From NCBI GenBank assembly GCA_000447245.1, contig AUYT01000001.1, forward strand, positions 228,825-292,824: DNA of 64,000 nt. The letters are read 5' to 3'. Positions 1 through 7,968 of this stretch are shown piece by piece (position 1 is the first letter of the stretch; each line of letters starts with the position of its first letter). The stretch is from a candidate division Zixibacteria bacterium RBG-1. GTDB taxonomy: Bacteria > Zixibacteria > MSB-5A5 > DSPP01 > RBG-1. The translations under genes and the position numbers were made by a program. The notes beneath the pieces are model-generated. The model was not told the DNA's origin. It saw only the letters and a program-made list of their open reading frames with translations, and ran no database searches.

Positions 1-373
1 CTAAATAAGGGGAAACTGTCGTGGCGTCTGTTCCAAAGTATTCAAAAATTTCCTTGGCATACATCTTATTGGTATTTCCTATATCTCCTCTTTTGGCGTC
101 TAAAATTACCGGAATATGATTGGGAATATACTGAATGGTTTTTTTGAGAGAGGTAATCCCGGCACTTCCCCCGACTTCGTAAAAAGCCATGTTGGGCTTG
201 TAAGCGCAGACCAAATCTACGGTGGCATCAATTATTTTTTTATTGAATTCAAACAGAGTATCTCTGGATTTTGAAAGAAGCTTGGGGATTTTGTTTAAGT
301 CGGAATCCAGACCAATGCAAACAAGTGAGTTGTTTTTTTGTGCCGCTTTTAGATATTTTTCTATGAAATTCAT
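1..373 (-). CDS. pyrF: orotidine 5'-phosphate decarboxylase, 3' part cut by window edge
   Basis: Decarboxylates OMP to UMP, the last step of de novo pyrimidine synthesis, in the cytoplasm. Translating the minus strand from the ATG at 373 gives MNFIEKYLKAAQKN, then a CIGLDSDL segment, a KPNMAFYE segment and the catalytic-loop motif DAKRGDIGNT. DxKxxDI is the OMP decarboxylase signature and this wording matches the longer group 2 type. About 124 residues are visible; the C-terminal half lies outside the window. It starts 5 nt after the pyrD stop, so it is the last visible gene of a pyrK-pyrD-pyrF operon. The start is fixed by the stop codon just upstream. Confidence 0.93.
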   Translation of the reverse strand, partial: MNFIEKYLKAAQKNNSLVCIGLDSDLNKIPKLLSKSRDTLFEFNKKIIDATVDLVCAYKPNMAFYEVGGSAGITSLKKTIQYIPNHIPVILDAKRGDIGNTNKMYAKEIFEYFGTDATTVSPYL

Positions 374-378
374 TTAGG

Positions 379-1323
379 TCAGGTCGGGCTTGGCTGTGCC
401 ATTCCTATTAGTTCCTTGATGGAAGAAATTTTATTCTCCTGACAATATTTTTTTAACCCCTCCACAATTTTCACAGAAGTTTGAGGGTCCACATAATTGG
501 CAGTGCCAACTTGAATAGCGGTTGCACCTGCCATAAAAAACTCTAAGGCATCTGTGGTATTCATTATTCCTCCGACTCCAATTAGAGGAAGTTTTACTTT
601 CTGAAAAACTTTCCAGACCATAGCCAATGCCACCGGCTTAATAGCCGGACCGGAAAGCCCTCCGGTGATATTGGACAAAACCGGTTTTTTCTTCTTCCAG
701 TCAATCGCCATTCCCACCAGAGTGTTGATTAAAGAGATACAATCCGCACCGGCTTCCTGGCAGGCTAAAGCAATCTCCACAATATCTGTCACATTGGGAG
801 AAAGCTTGGGCATCACTGGATATCTACTGACCTCTTTTATGGCTTTGACACACTCGTAAGTCAAATCAGCCCGGGACCCAAATTCCATACACCCTTTTTT
901 GACGTTGGGAGATGAGATATTGATTTCCAGCATATGCAGGCCTTCGGCAGAATTGAGTTTTTCGGCTACCTGGACATATTCTTCGATGGTTGAGCCGGCG
1001 ATATTGGCAATCACTTTGGTTTTTTTGGTTCGCAGGAATTTCATTTTTTCTGAGATGAAATTATCCACTCCTATGTTATGCAAGCCGATAGCATTCAGCA
1101 TTCCGGAAGGGGTCTCAAAGGTTCTCAAGGGAGGATGTCCGTCCCGGGGAACAATTGTCAGAGTTTTGGAGATGACCGCCCCGATTTGATTCAAATCCAC
1201 TAAATCCGCATACTCTTTCCCGTATCCGAAAGTCCCGGAAGCTACCATCACCGGATTTTCGAATTTCACTCCGGCAATTTCGATAGCTAAATCAATTTTT
1301 TTATTTTGAGCGACTCGAACCAT
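379..1323 (-). CDS. pyrD: dihydroorotate dehydrogenase catalytic subunit (class 1B type)
   Basis: Oxidises dihydroorotate to orotate on FMN and passes electrons to the PyrK partner. An in-frame upstream ATG at 1371 exists, but MVRVAQNKK at 1323 is preferred: it overlaps the pyrK stop in a TGATG coupling and gives the usual length of about 314 residues. Visible elements are the N-terminal DLAIEIAGVKFENP strand, an NxSxPN loop, and C-terminal FMN-phosphate-binding segments GVGGI and AGATAIQVGTA. One oddity: the loop reads NISSPNVKKGC, so serine occupies the position where class 1 enzymes normally carry the catalytic cysteine, and a cysteine follows a few residues later. Serine at this place is typical of membrane-associated class 2 enzymes, yet the PyrK neighbour argues for class 1B. 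Confidence 0.93.
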   Translation of the reverse strand: MVRVAQNKKIDLAIEIAGVKFENPVMVASGTFGYGKEYADLVDLNQIGAVISKTLTIVPRDGHPPLRTFETPSGMLNAIGLHNIGVDNFISEKMKFLRTKKTKVIANIAGSTIEEYVQVAEKLNSAEGLHMLEINISSPNVKKGCMEFGSRADLTYECVKAIKEVSRYPVMPKLSPNVTDIVEIALACQEAGADCISLINTLVGMAIDWKKKKPVLSNITGGLSGPAIKPVALAMVWKVFQKVKLPLIGVGGIMNTTDALEFFMAGATAIQVGTANYVDPQTSVKIVEGLKKYCQENKISSIKELIGMAQPSPT

Positions 1324-2138
1324 CAATCTAAAATCACCTCCTGGGCATTGAAAACCGGTCCCTCGCAACAAACTCTTTTAAAAGTTACCGGTGAACTGTA
1401 ATCCTTTTTATATTTCACCACGCATCCCATACAGGTCCCCATTCCGCAGGGCATTCCCACTTCCAGAGAGAGCTGACAGAACAAATTTTCTTCCTTGGCT
1501 AAACCTGATAGTTTAGCCAAAAGCCCCTCCGGGCCGCAGGCATAAATTTTGACTTTGTTTTTATCCTCTTTTTCCAAAACCTGTTTCAAAAGCGCATCCA
1601 AATATCCCTTAAAACCGTAACTGCCATCATCCGTGGAGTATAGAATCTCTACTTTTGACTTAGGCAACTTCTTTACATCTGACAGACAGTACAGCTGGTC
1701 TTTTTCTTTGGCGCCGTACAGAAAATATGTTTTCCCTTTATGTTTTTTCCTTAACAAATCCCGGGTCAAAAAGTATACCGGCACAATCCCCAGACCTCCG
1801 GCAACCATTATGGAGATATCTTCGTTATCCGGATAGCTGAAAGTTTTCCCCAGAGGACCCAAAAGGTTGACTGTATCACCCTTTTTTTTGCGGGAAAGAT
1901 GCCCGGTCCCGGTCCCTATGACTTTGAAAACCACTTCCAAGCTCCCTTTTTTTCGATCTACCTCATTAATGGAGAAAGCTCTTCTTAGGAGAGGATAAAA
2001 AAAGGGGTTGACCTGAATGTGAACAAAATTTCCAGCCCAAGAATGGTCAACAATTTTTGGAGCTTTTAATATTAACTTATAGCAATCTTCCCCCAGGCGA
2101 AGGTTTTCTAAAACCGGGCTGTCAGTTTGATAGACCAT
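1323..2138 (-). CDS. pyrK: dihydroorotate dehydrogenase electron-transfer subunit
   Basis: FAD and [2Fe-2S] subunit that lets class 1B PyrD use NAD+. The 271-residue protein has a flavin-binding RRAFSI motif near residue 53, a nucleotide-binding GGLGIVP segment near 115, and a C-terminal iron-sulfur loop with the CGMGTCMGC pattern followed by a fourth cysteine in RVCCEGP. These are the family hallmarks in the expected order. The stop codon overlaps the pyrD start (TGATG), implying translational coupling and fixed subunit stoichiometry. The upstream neighbour ends 71 nt away on the same strand, so the pyr genes could be read from a longer transcript. Confidence 0.94.
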   Translation of the reverse strand: MVYQTDSPVLENLRLGEDCYKLILKAPKIVDHSWAGNFVHIQVNPFFYPLLRRAFSINEVDRKKGSLEVVFKVIGTGTGHLSRKKKGDTVNLLGPLGKTFSYPDNEDISIMVAGGLGIVPVYFLTRDLLRKKHKGKTYFLYGAKEKDQLYCLSDVKKLPKSKVEILYSTDDGSYGFKGYLDALLKQVLEKEDKNKVKIYACGPEGLLAKLSGLAKEENLFCQLSLEVGMPCGMGTCMGCVVKYKKDYSSPVTFKRVCCEGPVFNAQEVILD

Positions 2139-2209
2139 TTATAGCGAGCTAGTCGAACTAATTTATGCTGAATGATATTGAACCATTTATGGTAATCGAA
2201 ATTGAACCG

Positions 2210-4225
2210 TTACGGTGGCGGTGACACCAGCACTTCATAAAAAAACCAGCTGTTATACTGTTCCGGCGCTATCATCAAAGGGTCAAACAGCGTTTTTAAA
2301 GCCGCATCCTGAGCCGCTTTATCCATGTCCGGATAACCCGAGGTATACAATACGACCGCTTCCCTGACCGCCCCCAAGAAATCGATCATAATTTTCATCC
2401 CCACCCGTCCGGTAATTTTTTGGTCTAAAAGAGTAATTGGATACACTATCGGCCCTTTGATTTTGGGCAAAGGGGGAATGGGAAACTGTTTTCTTAATTG
2501 CTCTATATCCACCATGGGATTGGCAACTAAACTATCCTTGGGGATTGAATCTGGCTTGGGGCTGCCAGAGGTATCCACCGTTGGGGCGAGCGGAGCCGGG
2601 GTCTTTTTTTTCCCTAATTTTGCTTCAGCGATAGGGGCGTATTTTGAATCCGGATATTTGTCTAGGACCTCCTGATAAGCCAGAAGAACTTCCGAATCCG
2701 GCGCAAGCTCAAAATTCTCCTTAGCCCAGGCCAAGGCATATAAGGATTTAGCAGCCCAACCGGAGTTGGGATATTTCTCCATAATCTCCCGGTAAATACT
2801 TAGAGCCGTATCAATCTGATTATGAATTAAAAGCAAGCTTTCGGCCTGCAAATAAAGTATCTCCGGCATGTCTAAAGCCAAAATTTCCGGCTGGATATTT
2901 AAAAACTTCTTGGCCGACTTGGCGTAATCCGAGTTGGGATATTTTTCTAAAATCTCTTCGCAGATCTTTTTGGAACCGAGGGTATCTCCCAGGCGGTTAT
3001 GGCAGATCCAGGCCATGGCTAAAAGGGCTTTGGGGGTGTATTCCGAATTAGGGTCTGATTCTACCAGGGAACGGTATTCGGCCAAAGCTGATTCCGGTTT
3101 ATTCATCTGGGTTAGATAGAGTTCGGCTAAAAGAAAGCGGGTCTTGGCCGACTCTTCGGTTTCTTCGGAAGAAAGAGATTTTTGATACTCTTCTAACTTG
3201 GAAATGTCAGCTGATTTCTGCAAGGCCAAATTGGCAACTTCCGAGCCGGGCTTCTCATCTTTGGCTTTGGCATAAAATTCCTTGGCGGTTTTCAAATCTT
3301 CTTTCTGATTCTGATAGATCAGCCCCAATTGATAAAAAGCCTGGGCGGCGGCCTCGGTCTTCGGATAGGCGGTATTAATCTCCTGGTAGGCCTGGATGGC
3401 TTTTTCCTCTTGGCCGGACAAATTGTACCCTTCTGCTAACTTTAATTTTATCTGAGCTTCTCTATCAAAATATCTTTTTTCTTTCAAAAGTAAAGCAAAG
3501 ATTTCTAACCCCTGGGAATAATTTTTCAAAGAATAGGAAATCTCTCCGGCTTTAAAGTTTGCCAGATAAATCAGGTCCCCATCCGAGGTGTAATTTTTTA
3601 CCTGGCCGTAGGATTTAAGAGCTTCGTTATAATTCTTCTGATTTTCATACACCTCTGCTATTTTAAACTGGCATTCTCCGGCTTTAGGATTTTTCTTATA
3701 GGCCGTCAAAAATTGCTGGTAGAAACTTAAGGCTGAAGAATAATCCTTCTCATCCAAAGCCATTTCAGCCAGCGCCAGAATCGCCTCTGATCGTAGGTTT
3801 TTAGATTTGGGGGAGTCCAAAATTAAATTGAAGGCCTCTCTGGCTTCCAGCCGATTGTTCAGGCGGACCTGGCACAACCCCAGGAAAAGATAGGCCTCAA
3901 AAATCAGGTCGGATTTGGGGAAGTTGGCGATTAACTCTTGAAATTTTCTTTCCGATTTGGTAAATTCGGCTTGGTGATAATAGGCCTTGCCGATTAGAAG
4001 CAAGGCGTCGTCTACCCATTTGGATTTGGGATAAAATTCTAATATTTTGGAAGCCCTTCTGATGGCATCCGTGTATAACGTGGCTTGCAGTTGAGGGTTG
4101 GACTGGCTTTTCTTGCGATTCTCTTCGGCTTTTTCGAAATTTTTCTGAGCTAGATAAAAAGCGTTATAGTAGGCGCAAGTAAAGCTAAATAGTATTACAG
4201 CTAAAATTATGGGAAATTTTTTCAT
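2210..4225 (-). CDS. TPR-repeat lipoprotein with TonB-like C-terminal domain
   Basis: 671 residues. The N-terminus is a lipoprotein signal (MKKFPIILAVILFSFTC) followed by a YYNAFYLAQKNFEKAE helix, an opening also seen in outer-membrane TPR lipoproteins of FCB-type bacteria. About ten tetratricopeptide-like repeats follow, many of the form YPKSxWxxDALLLIGKAYY, resembling YbgF/BamD-type periplasmic scaffolds. A proline-rich linker near residue 560 leads to a last segment of about 70 residues (ITGRVGMKIMIDFLGAVREAVV) that resembles TonB C-terminal domains. A role in linking envelope layers or in a Tol/TonB-like complex is inferred. It starts 5 nt after the nucleotidyltransferase stop, so it is probably co-transcribed. 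Confidence 0.8.
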   Translation of the reverse strand: MKKFPIILAVILFSFTCAYYNAFYLAQKNFEKAEENRKKSQSNPQLQATLYTDAIRRASKILEFYPKSKWVDDALLLIGKAYYHQAEFTKSERKFQELIANFPKSDLIFEAYLFLGLCQVRLNNRLEAREAFNLILDSPKSKNLRSEAILALAEMALDEKDYSSALSFYQQFLTAYKKNPKAGECQFKIAEVYENQKNYNEALKSYGQVKNYTSDGDLIYLANFKAGEISYSLKNYSQGLEIFALLLKEKRYFDREAQIKLKLAEGYNLSGQEEKAIQAYQEINTAYPKTEAAAQAFYQLGLIYQNQKEDLKTAKEFYAKAKDEKPGSEVANLALQKSADISKLEEYQKSLSSEETEESAKTRFLLAELYLTQMNKPESALAEYRSLVESDPNSEYTPKALLAMAWICHNRLGDTLGSKKICEEILEKYPNSDYAKSAKKFLNIQPEILALDMPEILYLQAESLLLIHNQIDTALSIYREIMEKYPNSGWAAKSLYALAWAKENFELAPDSEVLLAYQEVLDKYPDSKYAPIAEAKLGKKKTPAPLAPTVDTSGSPKPDSIPKDSLVANPMVDIEQLRKQFPIPPLPKIKGPIVYPITLLDQKITGRVGMKIMIDFLGAVREAVVLYTSGYPDMDKAAQDAALKTLFDPLMIAPEQYNSWFFYEVLVSPPP

Positions 4226-4230
4226 AGATT

Positions 4231-4965
4231 TTACATTTTATCCACTTTTAAAGCCAGCTCCCGCACCTTTTCCAGATAATCGGCAAACAGATTCTGTAAT
4301 TCCGACCCTTTGAGTTTTAATTCTTTTTTTTTCAAACTCCAGACTTTTCTGAATACTTCGGTAGGGAATCCGAACTCTTTTTCGATTTGATTTAAGATAT
4401 CTGCGGTGCTATGGATTTGATTGTTATTTTTGAGCCGTAACATATTTCTCCAGACCGGGATAAATGAGGCCAAAGAGGAGCTTAGAAGTTTTTCCAATTT
4501 TTCAGAGGAGTTCCTGGCTTCCAAAAAATGCTGTCTTAGGCGGATTAGCTTACCTTTGATTTCTTGCTCACACTGTAACCTCAGATGGGTGAGGTGAATT
4601 TCCAGTCCGGAAAAGAAATCCTCTCCCTGGAGAACTTTATTCTGATTTTTTATATCCAAAAATTCTATGGGGAAACTGTCGGCTGAAGTCTGTATATATT
4701 CCGGCTCTAAAAACAGAGGAGCCACAATCCCCAGCTTTTCAAATTTTTTTTGCCGGGCTTGATATTTTTGTAAAGAGTCAAAATCCACTTTTTTCAGGAT
4801 AACTATGCTATTGACATCCGAGCGTCCGGATATAAAATCATCCCCGGCCGCGCTGCCGTACAGAATCACTGAAACCAGCTGGTCTGAATACAGATTTTTC
4901 AAATCTTCCACAAAGTCCTTTAAACCATGCTGAATTTTTTCTGGCAGGTGAGTTAGATCTTTCAT
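4231..4965 (-). CDS. nucleotidyltransferase-fold protein
   Basis: 244 residues. Near residue 35 it carries a nucleotidyltransferase motif (VILYGSAAGDDFISGRSDVNSIVI), matching the GSxxxxxxxxxSDxD pattern of the pol-beta superfamily. However, the second acidic position reads SDVN rather than SDxD, so catalytic competence is uncertain. The C-terminal two thirds is helical and has no motif I recognise. Its ATG overlaps the end of the sirtuin gene by 4 nt (ATGA), indicating translational coupling. Substrate unknown. It could be a housekeeping nucleotidyl transferase or an inactive relative. Confidence 0.75.
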   Translation of the reverse strand: MKDLTHLPEKIQHGLKDFVEDLKNLYSDQLVSVILYGSAAGDDFISGRSDVNSIVILKKVDFDSLQKYQARQKKFEKLGIVAPLFLEPEYIQTSADSFPIEFLDIKNQNKVLQGEDFFSGLEIHLTHLRLQCEQEIKGKLIRLRQHFLEARNSSEKLEKLLSSSLASFIPVWRNMLRLKNNNQIHSTADILNQIEKEFGFPTEVFRKVWSLKKKELKLKGSELQNLFADYLEKVRELALKVDKM

Positions 4966-5717
4966 TTTTTCCCGTTCCGTTTTAGAAATTCAACGATAAC
5001 CGGTAAAGTCTCTCCGGCTTTTCCCAAAAGCAGTTCATCCACCGCCGGAGAAATCTCGGTTTCTCCGGTGTTTATCTCTACTACGAAAGCCCCGGCCTCT
5101 TTGGCTAAAAAAGGGAGCGAAGCGGCCGGATAAACTAGGGCTGAGGTGCCGACCGAGAAGAAAAGCTCTGCTTCTAGGGAAGCCCGCTGGGCCAGCTCCA
5201 AAGCGTTTTCGGGCAGAAGCTCGCCGAACCAGACCACATCCGGCCTTAAGTATCCGCCGCAGGGGCATAAAGGAGGGACGGTTTTAGAATCAGGTTTGAA
5301 ATTTGAAGATATTTTTTCACAGCTAAAACATTTATTCCGGTTGATGTTTCCGTGTAATTCTACTAATTTCTTGGAACCGGCTTTTTGATGCAGGTTATCT
5401 ACGTTTTGAGTGACCAAAAGAAACTCCGGAAAAATTTTCTCCATTCGGGCTATGGCCACATGAGCCGGATTGGGTTTTACGCTTTGGATTTTTTTTCGGC
5501 GGTAGGCATACCATTCCCACACTAATTTGGGATTTCTTTGAAAGGCAGCCGGGGTGGCTAAATCTTCCGGCTTAAACTTTTCCCACAGCCCGCCTTTATC
5601 CCGGAAGGTGGAGATTCCGCTTTCGGCCGAAACTCCGGCACCGCTTAAAATCACAACCTTTTTGGCGGAAAGCAATTTCTCTTCTAAAGTCGGGGATAGA
5701 CTGATTCTATTAGGCAT
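4962..5717 (-). CDS. cobB: NAD-dependent protein deacylase, Sir2 family (class III-like)
   Basis: 251 residues. Removes acyl groups from lysines using NAD+, releasing nicotinamide. It shows the full sirtuin set: GAGVSAESGISTFRD NAD motif near residue 26, TQNVDNLHQKAG near 100, catalytic histidine in VELHGN, and four zinc cysteines (CFSC and CPCGG). A YxxR pair in WYAYRRKK corresponds to the acyl-pocket Tyr/Arg of class III enzymes such as Sirt5 and CobB, suggesting succinyl- or malonyl-lysine activity as well as deacetylation. It heads a tightly packed minus-strand group with the nucleotidyltransferase and TPR lipoprotein. The gene symbol follows the family, not a direct orthology test. Confidence 0.9.
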   Translation of the reverse strand: MPNRISLSPTLEEKLLSAKKVVILSGAGVSAESGISTFRDKGGLWEKFKPEDLATPAAFQRNPKLVWEWYAYRRKKIQSVKPNPAHVAIARMEKIFPEFLLVTQNVDNLHQKAGSKKLVELHGNINRNKCFSCEKISSNFKPDSKTVPPLCPCGGYLRPDVVWFGELLPENALELAQRASLEAELFFSVGTSALVYPAASLPFLAKEAGAFVVEINTGETEISPAVDELLLGKAGETLPVIVEFLKRNGKK

Positions 5718-5806
5718 ACCTGCTCTTCTAAATAAGCAATAAATTCTCTTTTAGTCAAGTCTTTAATCCCTCTTGTTTTTGAGATTATGAATGGGTATTT
5801 TAAACT

Positions 5807-6337
5807 ATGCAGAAATCCAAACCTCTTTGGGGCGGGTTATTATTGGTCATATTTCTTACTATATTTACGCAGGCCAAAGAGCTAAATTTGGCTCCAGCCG
5901 ACAGCTCTCGGAGCACTCTGCGTTCCCCTACCGGAGCTTTGTTTCGGTCTATAGCATTTCCCGGCTGGGGACAGTTTTATAATCAACAATACCTCAAAGC
6001 TGCCCTTGTTTTTTTAGGTGAAGGGAGCCTGATTGCCGGAGCAGTGGTGGAATGGAGGAGAATGAATGAGCATAAAAAAATTTTTGAAGCTTTGCCGGAC
6101 ACCAATCCTCAATTGAAGACCTCTGAATTCAACCAGTATCAGTATCACAAGGACAACCGCAACCTCTTCTTATGGTGGACCGCCGGAGTGATATTTATTT
6201 CCATGTGGGATGCCTATGCGGATGCTCATCTTTCCAGCTTTGAAAAAGAGGAAAAACAGGAACCCCGTTGGGGTTTGGTGCCTGAAACTGATTTATCACA
6301 TAAAGAAATAAAAATAAATTTGAGTTTCAGATTTTAA
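5807..6337 (+). CDS. DUF5683-like membrane protein
   Basis: 176 residues with an N-terminal signal or membrane segment (LWGGLLLVIFLTIF). A central motif, SIAFPGWGQFYNQQYLKA, is characteristic of the DUF5683 family found widely in Bacteroidetes and related phyla. Two more hydrophobic stretches follow, near residues 65-80 and 125-140. Function of the family is unknown. It is an isolated plus-strand gene between divergent minus-strand blocks. Confidence 0.75.
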   Translation: MQKSKPLWGGLLLVIFLTIFTQAKELNLAPADSSRSTLRSPTGALFRSIAFPGWGQFYNQQYLKAALVFLGEGSLIAGAVVEWRRMNEHKKIFEALPDTNPQLKTSEFNQYQYHKDNRNLFLWWTAGVIFISMWDAYADAHLSSFEKEEKQEPRWGLVPETDLSHKEIKINLSFRF

Positions 6338-6492
6338 TTCTTAAAAAGAGAATGGCTAGTTTTCCCTGATGGTTCTAAACTTGCCGTAAGGGTCTATCAA
6401 CTTAGGTTCTCCTAATAATTCAGCAAGCAGTGTAGTGCGATGACTTCTGTCACTCTGAAGGAAGGTTATATTACGCAGATTGTAAGAAAATT

Positions 6493-7968
6493 TCAATAAT
6501 CCACCAAATACCGGGAGACATTGACCGAATATTTATTGGCATCCAGAGCTTTGACAATCGAGCGCTTGAAAGTGCCGGTGGCATCGTCTATTTTATTTAA
6601 GTCCACAATTTCCACAATCTCTTTTTTCCCCTTGCCATCCCCGATAATTTTCACCTTAGGTCGGTAAGGGTTATCAATATTGGGCTTAAAAACAATTCCT
6701 ATCTCTTTGGTATCCAGCATAACCAAGGAGCCGACCGGATAAATCCCCATAATATTGACAAAAAGCTTGAGCACAACCGGGTCAAAATTAACTCCGGAAG
6801 ACCGCACCATCTTTCTTAAGGCTTCGTGGGGAGGGATGGCCTCTTTGATATAAACCCGGCCAGAGGTCATGGCGTTGTAAGCATCCGAGATATTGACAAT
6901 CCGGGTGAAAAGATTAATAGAGCGGTGATTTTTAACCTTGGGATAGCCGGATAGATCCAGATGCATGTGATGTTCGAAAACCACCAAGACCGCCCGGGAA
7001 GTGTATTCGTCGATATCCCGGGTGAAAACCAGAGTTTTCACACCCATAATGGGGTGTTTTTGCATCATAGCCCAGTCCAGCTCATCATATTGGGCCGGCT
7101 TATTGATTAAATCGATAGGCAACTTAACTTTTCCGATATCATGAAACAAAGCCGCAAAACCTAATTCCGATAATTTTTTTCTGTCCAAGCCCAAACGCAT
7201 CCCTAAAATTATGGATAGAACCGAAACATTGGCCGAATGCACAAAGGTGTATTCGTCAAAGTTCTTGATGGTGGATAGCTCCAAAAATAAGGCTTCGTCT
7301 TTTATAATCTGGTCCACCATGGTCTGCACCACCCTTTTGGCTTTGGCGATATTGATGGCTTTGGAGCTGCGGACATTGGTCATTATCTCTTGGGCCAGGG
7401 AAATGGCTTTGAAGAAAGTTTTTTTGGCTATTTTGCGGCTGTCCAAGGCCGCCATATCGGTCAGATTGAGATTTTGCTCTGCGAATTTTTCCAGCCCGAT
7501 ATGCACAATCCCCACTTCGGACAGACGATTTGAGATCAGTTCAAAGATATTGGGCAGGTCTGAATCGAAATGGTTTAAAAGATAGACAAATTTATCCAGC
7601 TCTCTTTGGTCAACCTCCGGCAGGATGGTGATGCCGCCGATTTGGGTCCGCTCCAGCTCTTCCATAATGAAGGTATTGCCGATATATCCGGCGAAGTCGA
7701 ATTTTAAGCGGACTTCGTTTAGAAATATATATCCCTCTTTGAGCTGCAGTAAGATTTCAGATTTTTCCTGTAAAAGTTTCTGGGTTACCCGGTGCAGATT
7801 CTGACTCTGCTTTTGATAAGCATAATTATTCTGCTCATATATTTGAGCGGTCTTGATGGTGACGTAGAGCTGATTGATAAAACTTTTCCCCAAATCCTGG
7901 ATGGTTCGGTCGAAATCTTTTAAGGTAATTTTTTGGGTCCCGGGTACTTTTTCTTTGGCTCTATCCAA
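6493..7968 (-). CDS. HD-GYP domain phosphohydrolase, probable c-di-GMP phosphodiesterase
   Basis: 491 residues. The C-terminal half holds an HD-GYP-type domain: metal-binding FHDIGKVKLP near residue 275, KHPIMGVKTL, and HHMHLDLSGYP, which keeps the His-His and GYP elements of the consensus HHExxDGxGYP with some substitutions. Such domains hydrolyse cyclic di-GMP. The N-terminal 200 residues are helical and form an unrecognised sensory or scaffold region. Its start overlaps the 3' end of the HEAT-repeat gene by 8 nt, so the two are coupled and likely act together. The last 90 residues form a PilZ-unlike beta-rich tail of unknown role. Confidence 0.86.
   Translation of the reverse strand: MDRAKEKVPGTQKITLKDFDRTIQDLGKSFINQLYVTIKTAQIYEQNNYAYQKQSQNLHRVTQKLLQEKSEILLQLKEGYIFLNEVRLKFDFAGYIGNTFIMEELERTQIGGITILPEVDQRELDKFVYLLNHFDSDLPNIFELISNRLSEVGIVHIGLEKFAEQNLNLTDMAALDSRKIAKKTFFKAISLAQEIMTNVRSSKAINIAKAKRVVQTMVDQIIKDEALFLELSTIKNFDEYTFVHSANVSVLSIILGMRLGLDRKKLSELGFAALFHDIGKVKLPIDLINKPAQYDELDWAMMQKHPIMGVKTLVFTRDIDEYTSRAVLVVFEHHMHLDLSGYPKVKNHRSINLFTRIVNISDAYNAMTSGRVYIKEAIPPHEALRKMVRSSGVNFDPVVLKLFVNIMGIYPVGSLVMLDTKEIGIVFKPNIDNPYRPKVKIIGDGKGKKEIVEIVDLNKIDDATGTFKRSIVKALDANKYSVNVSRYLVDY

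Noticed and set aside
5035-5268. 77-residue arginine-rich minus-strand frame within the sirtuin gene
   Set aside because: Shadow frame of cobB; the sirtuin motifs on the same strand in the correct frame are unambiguous.
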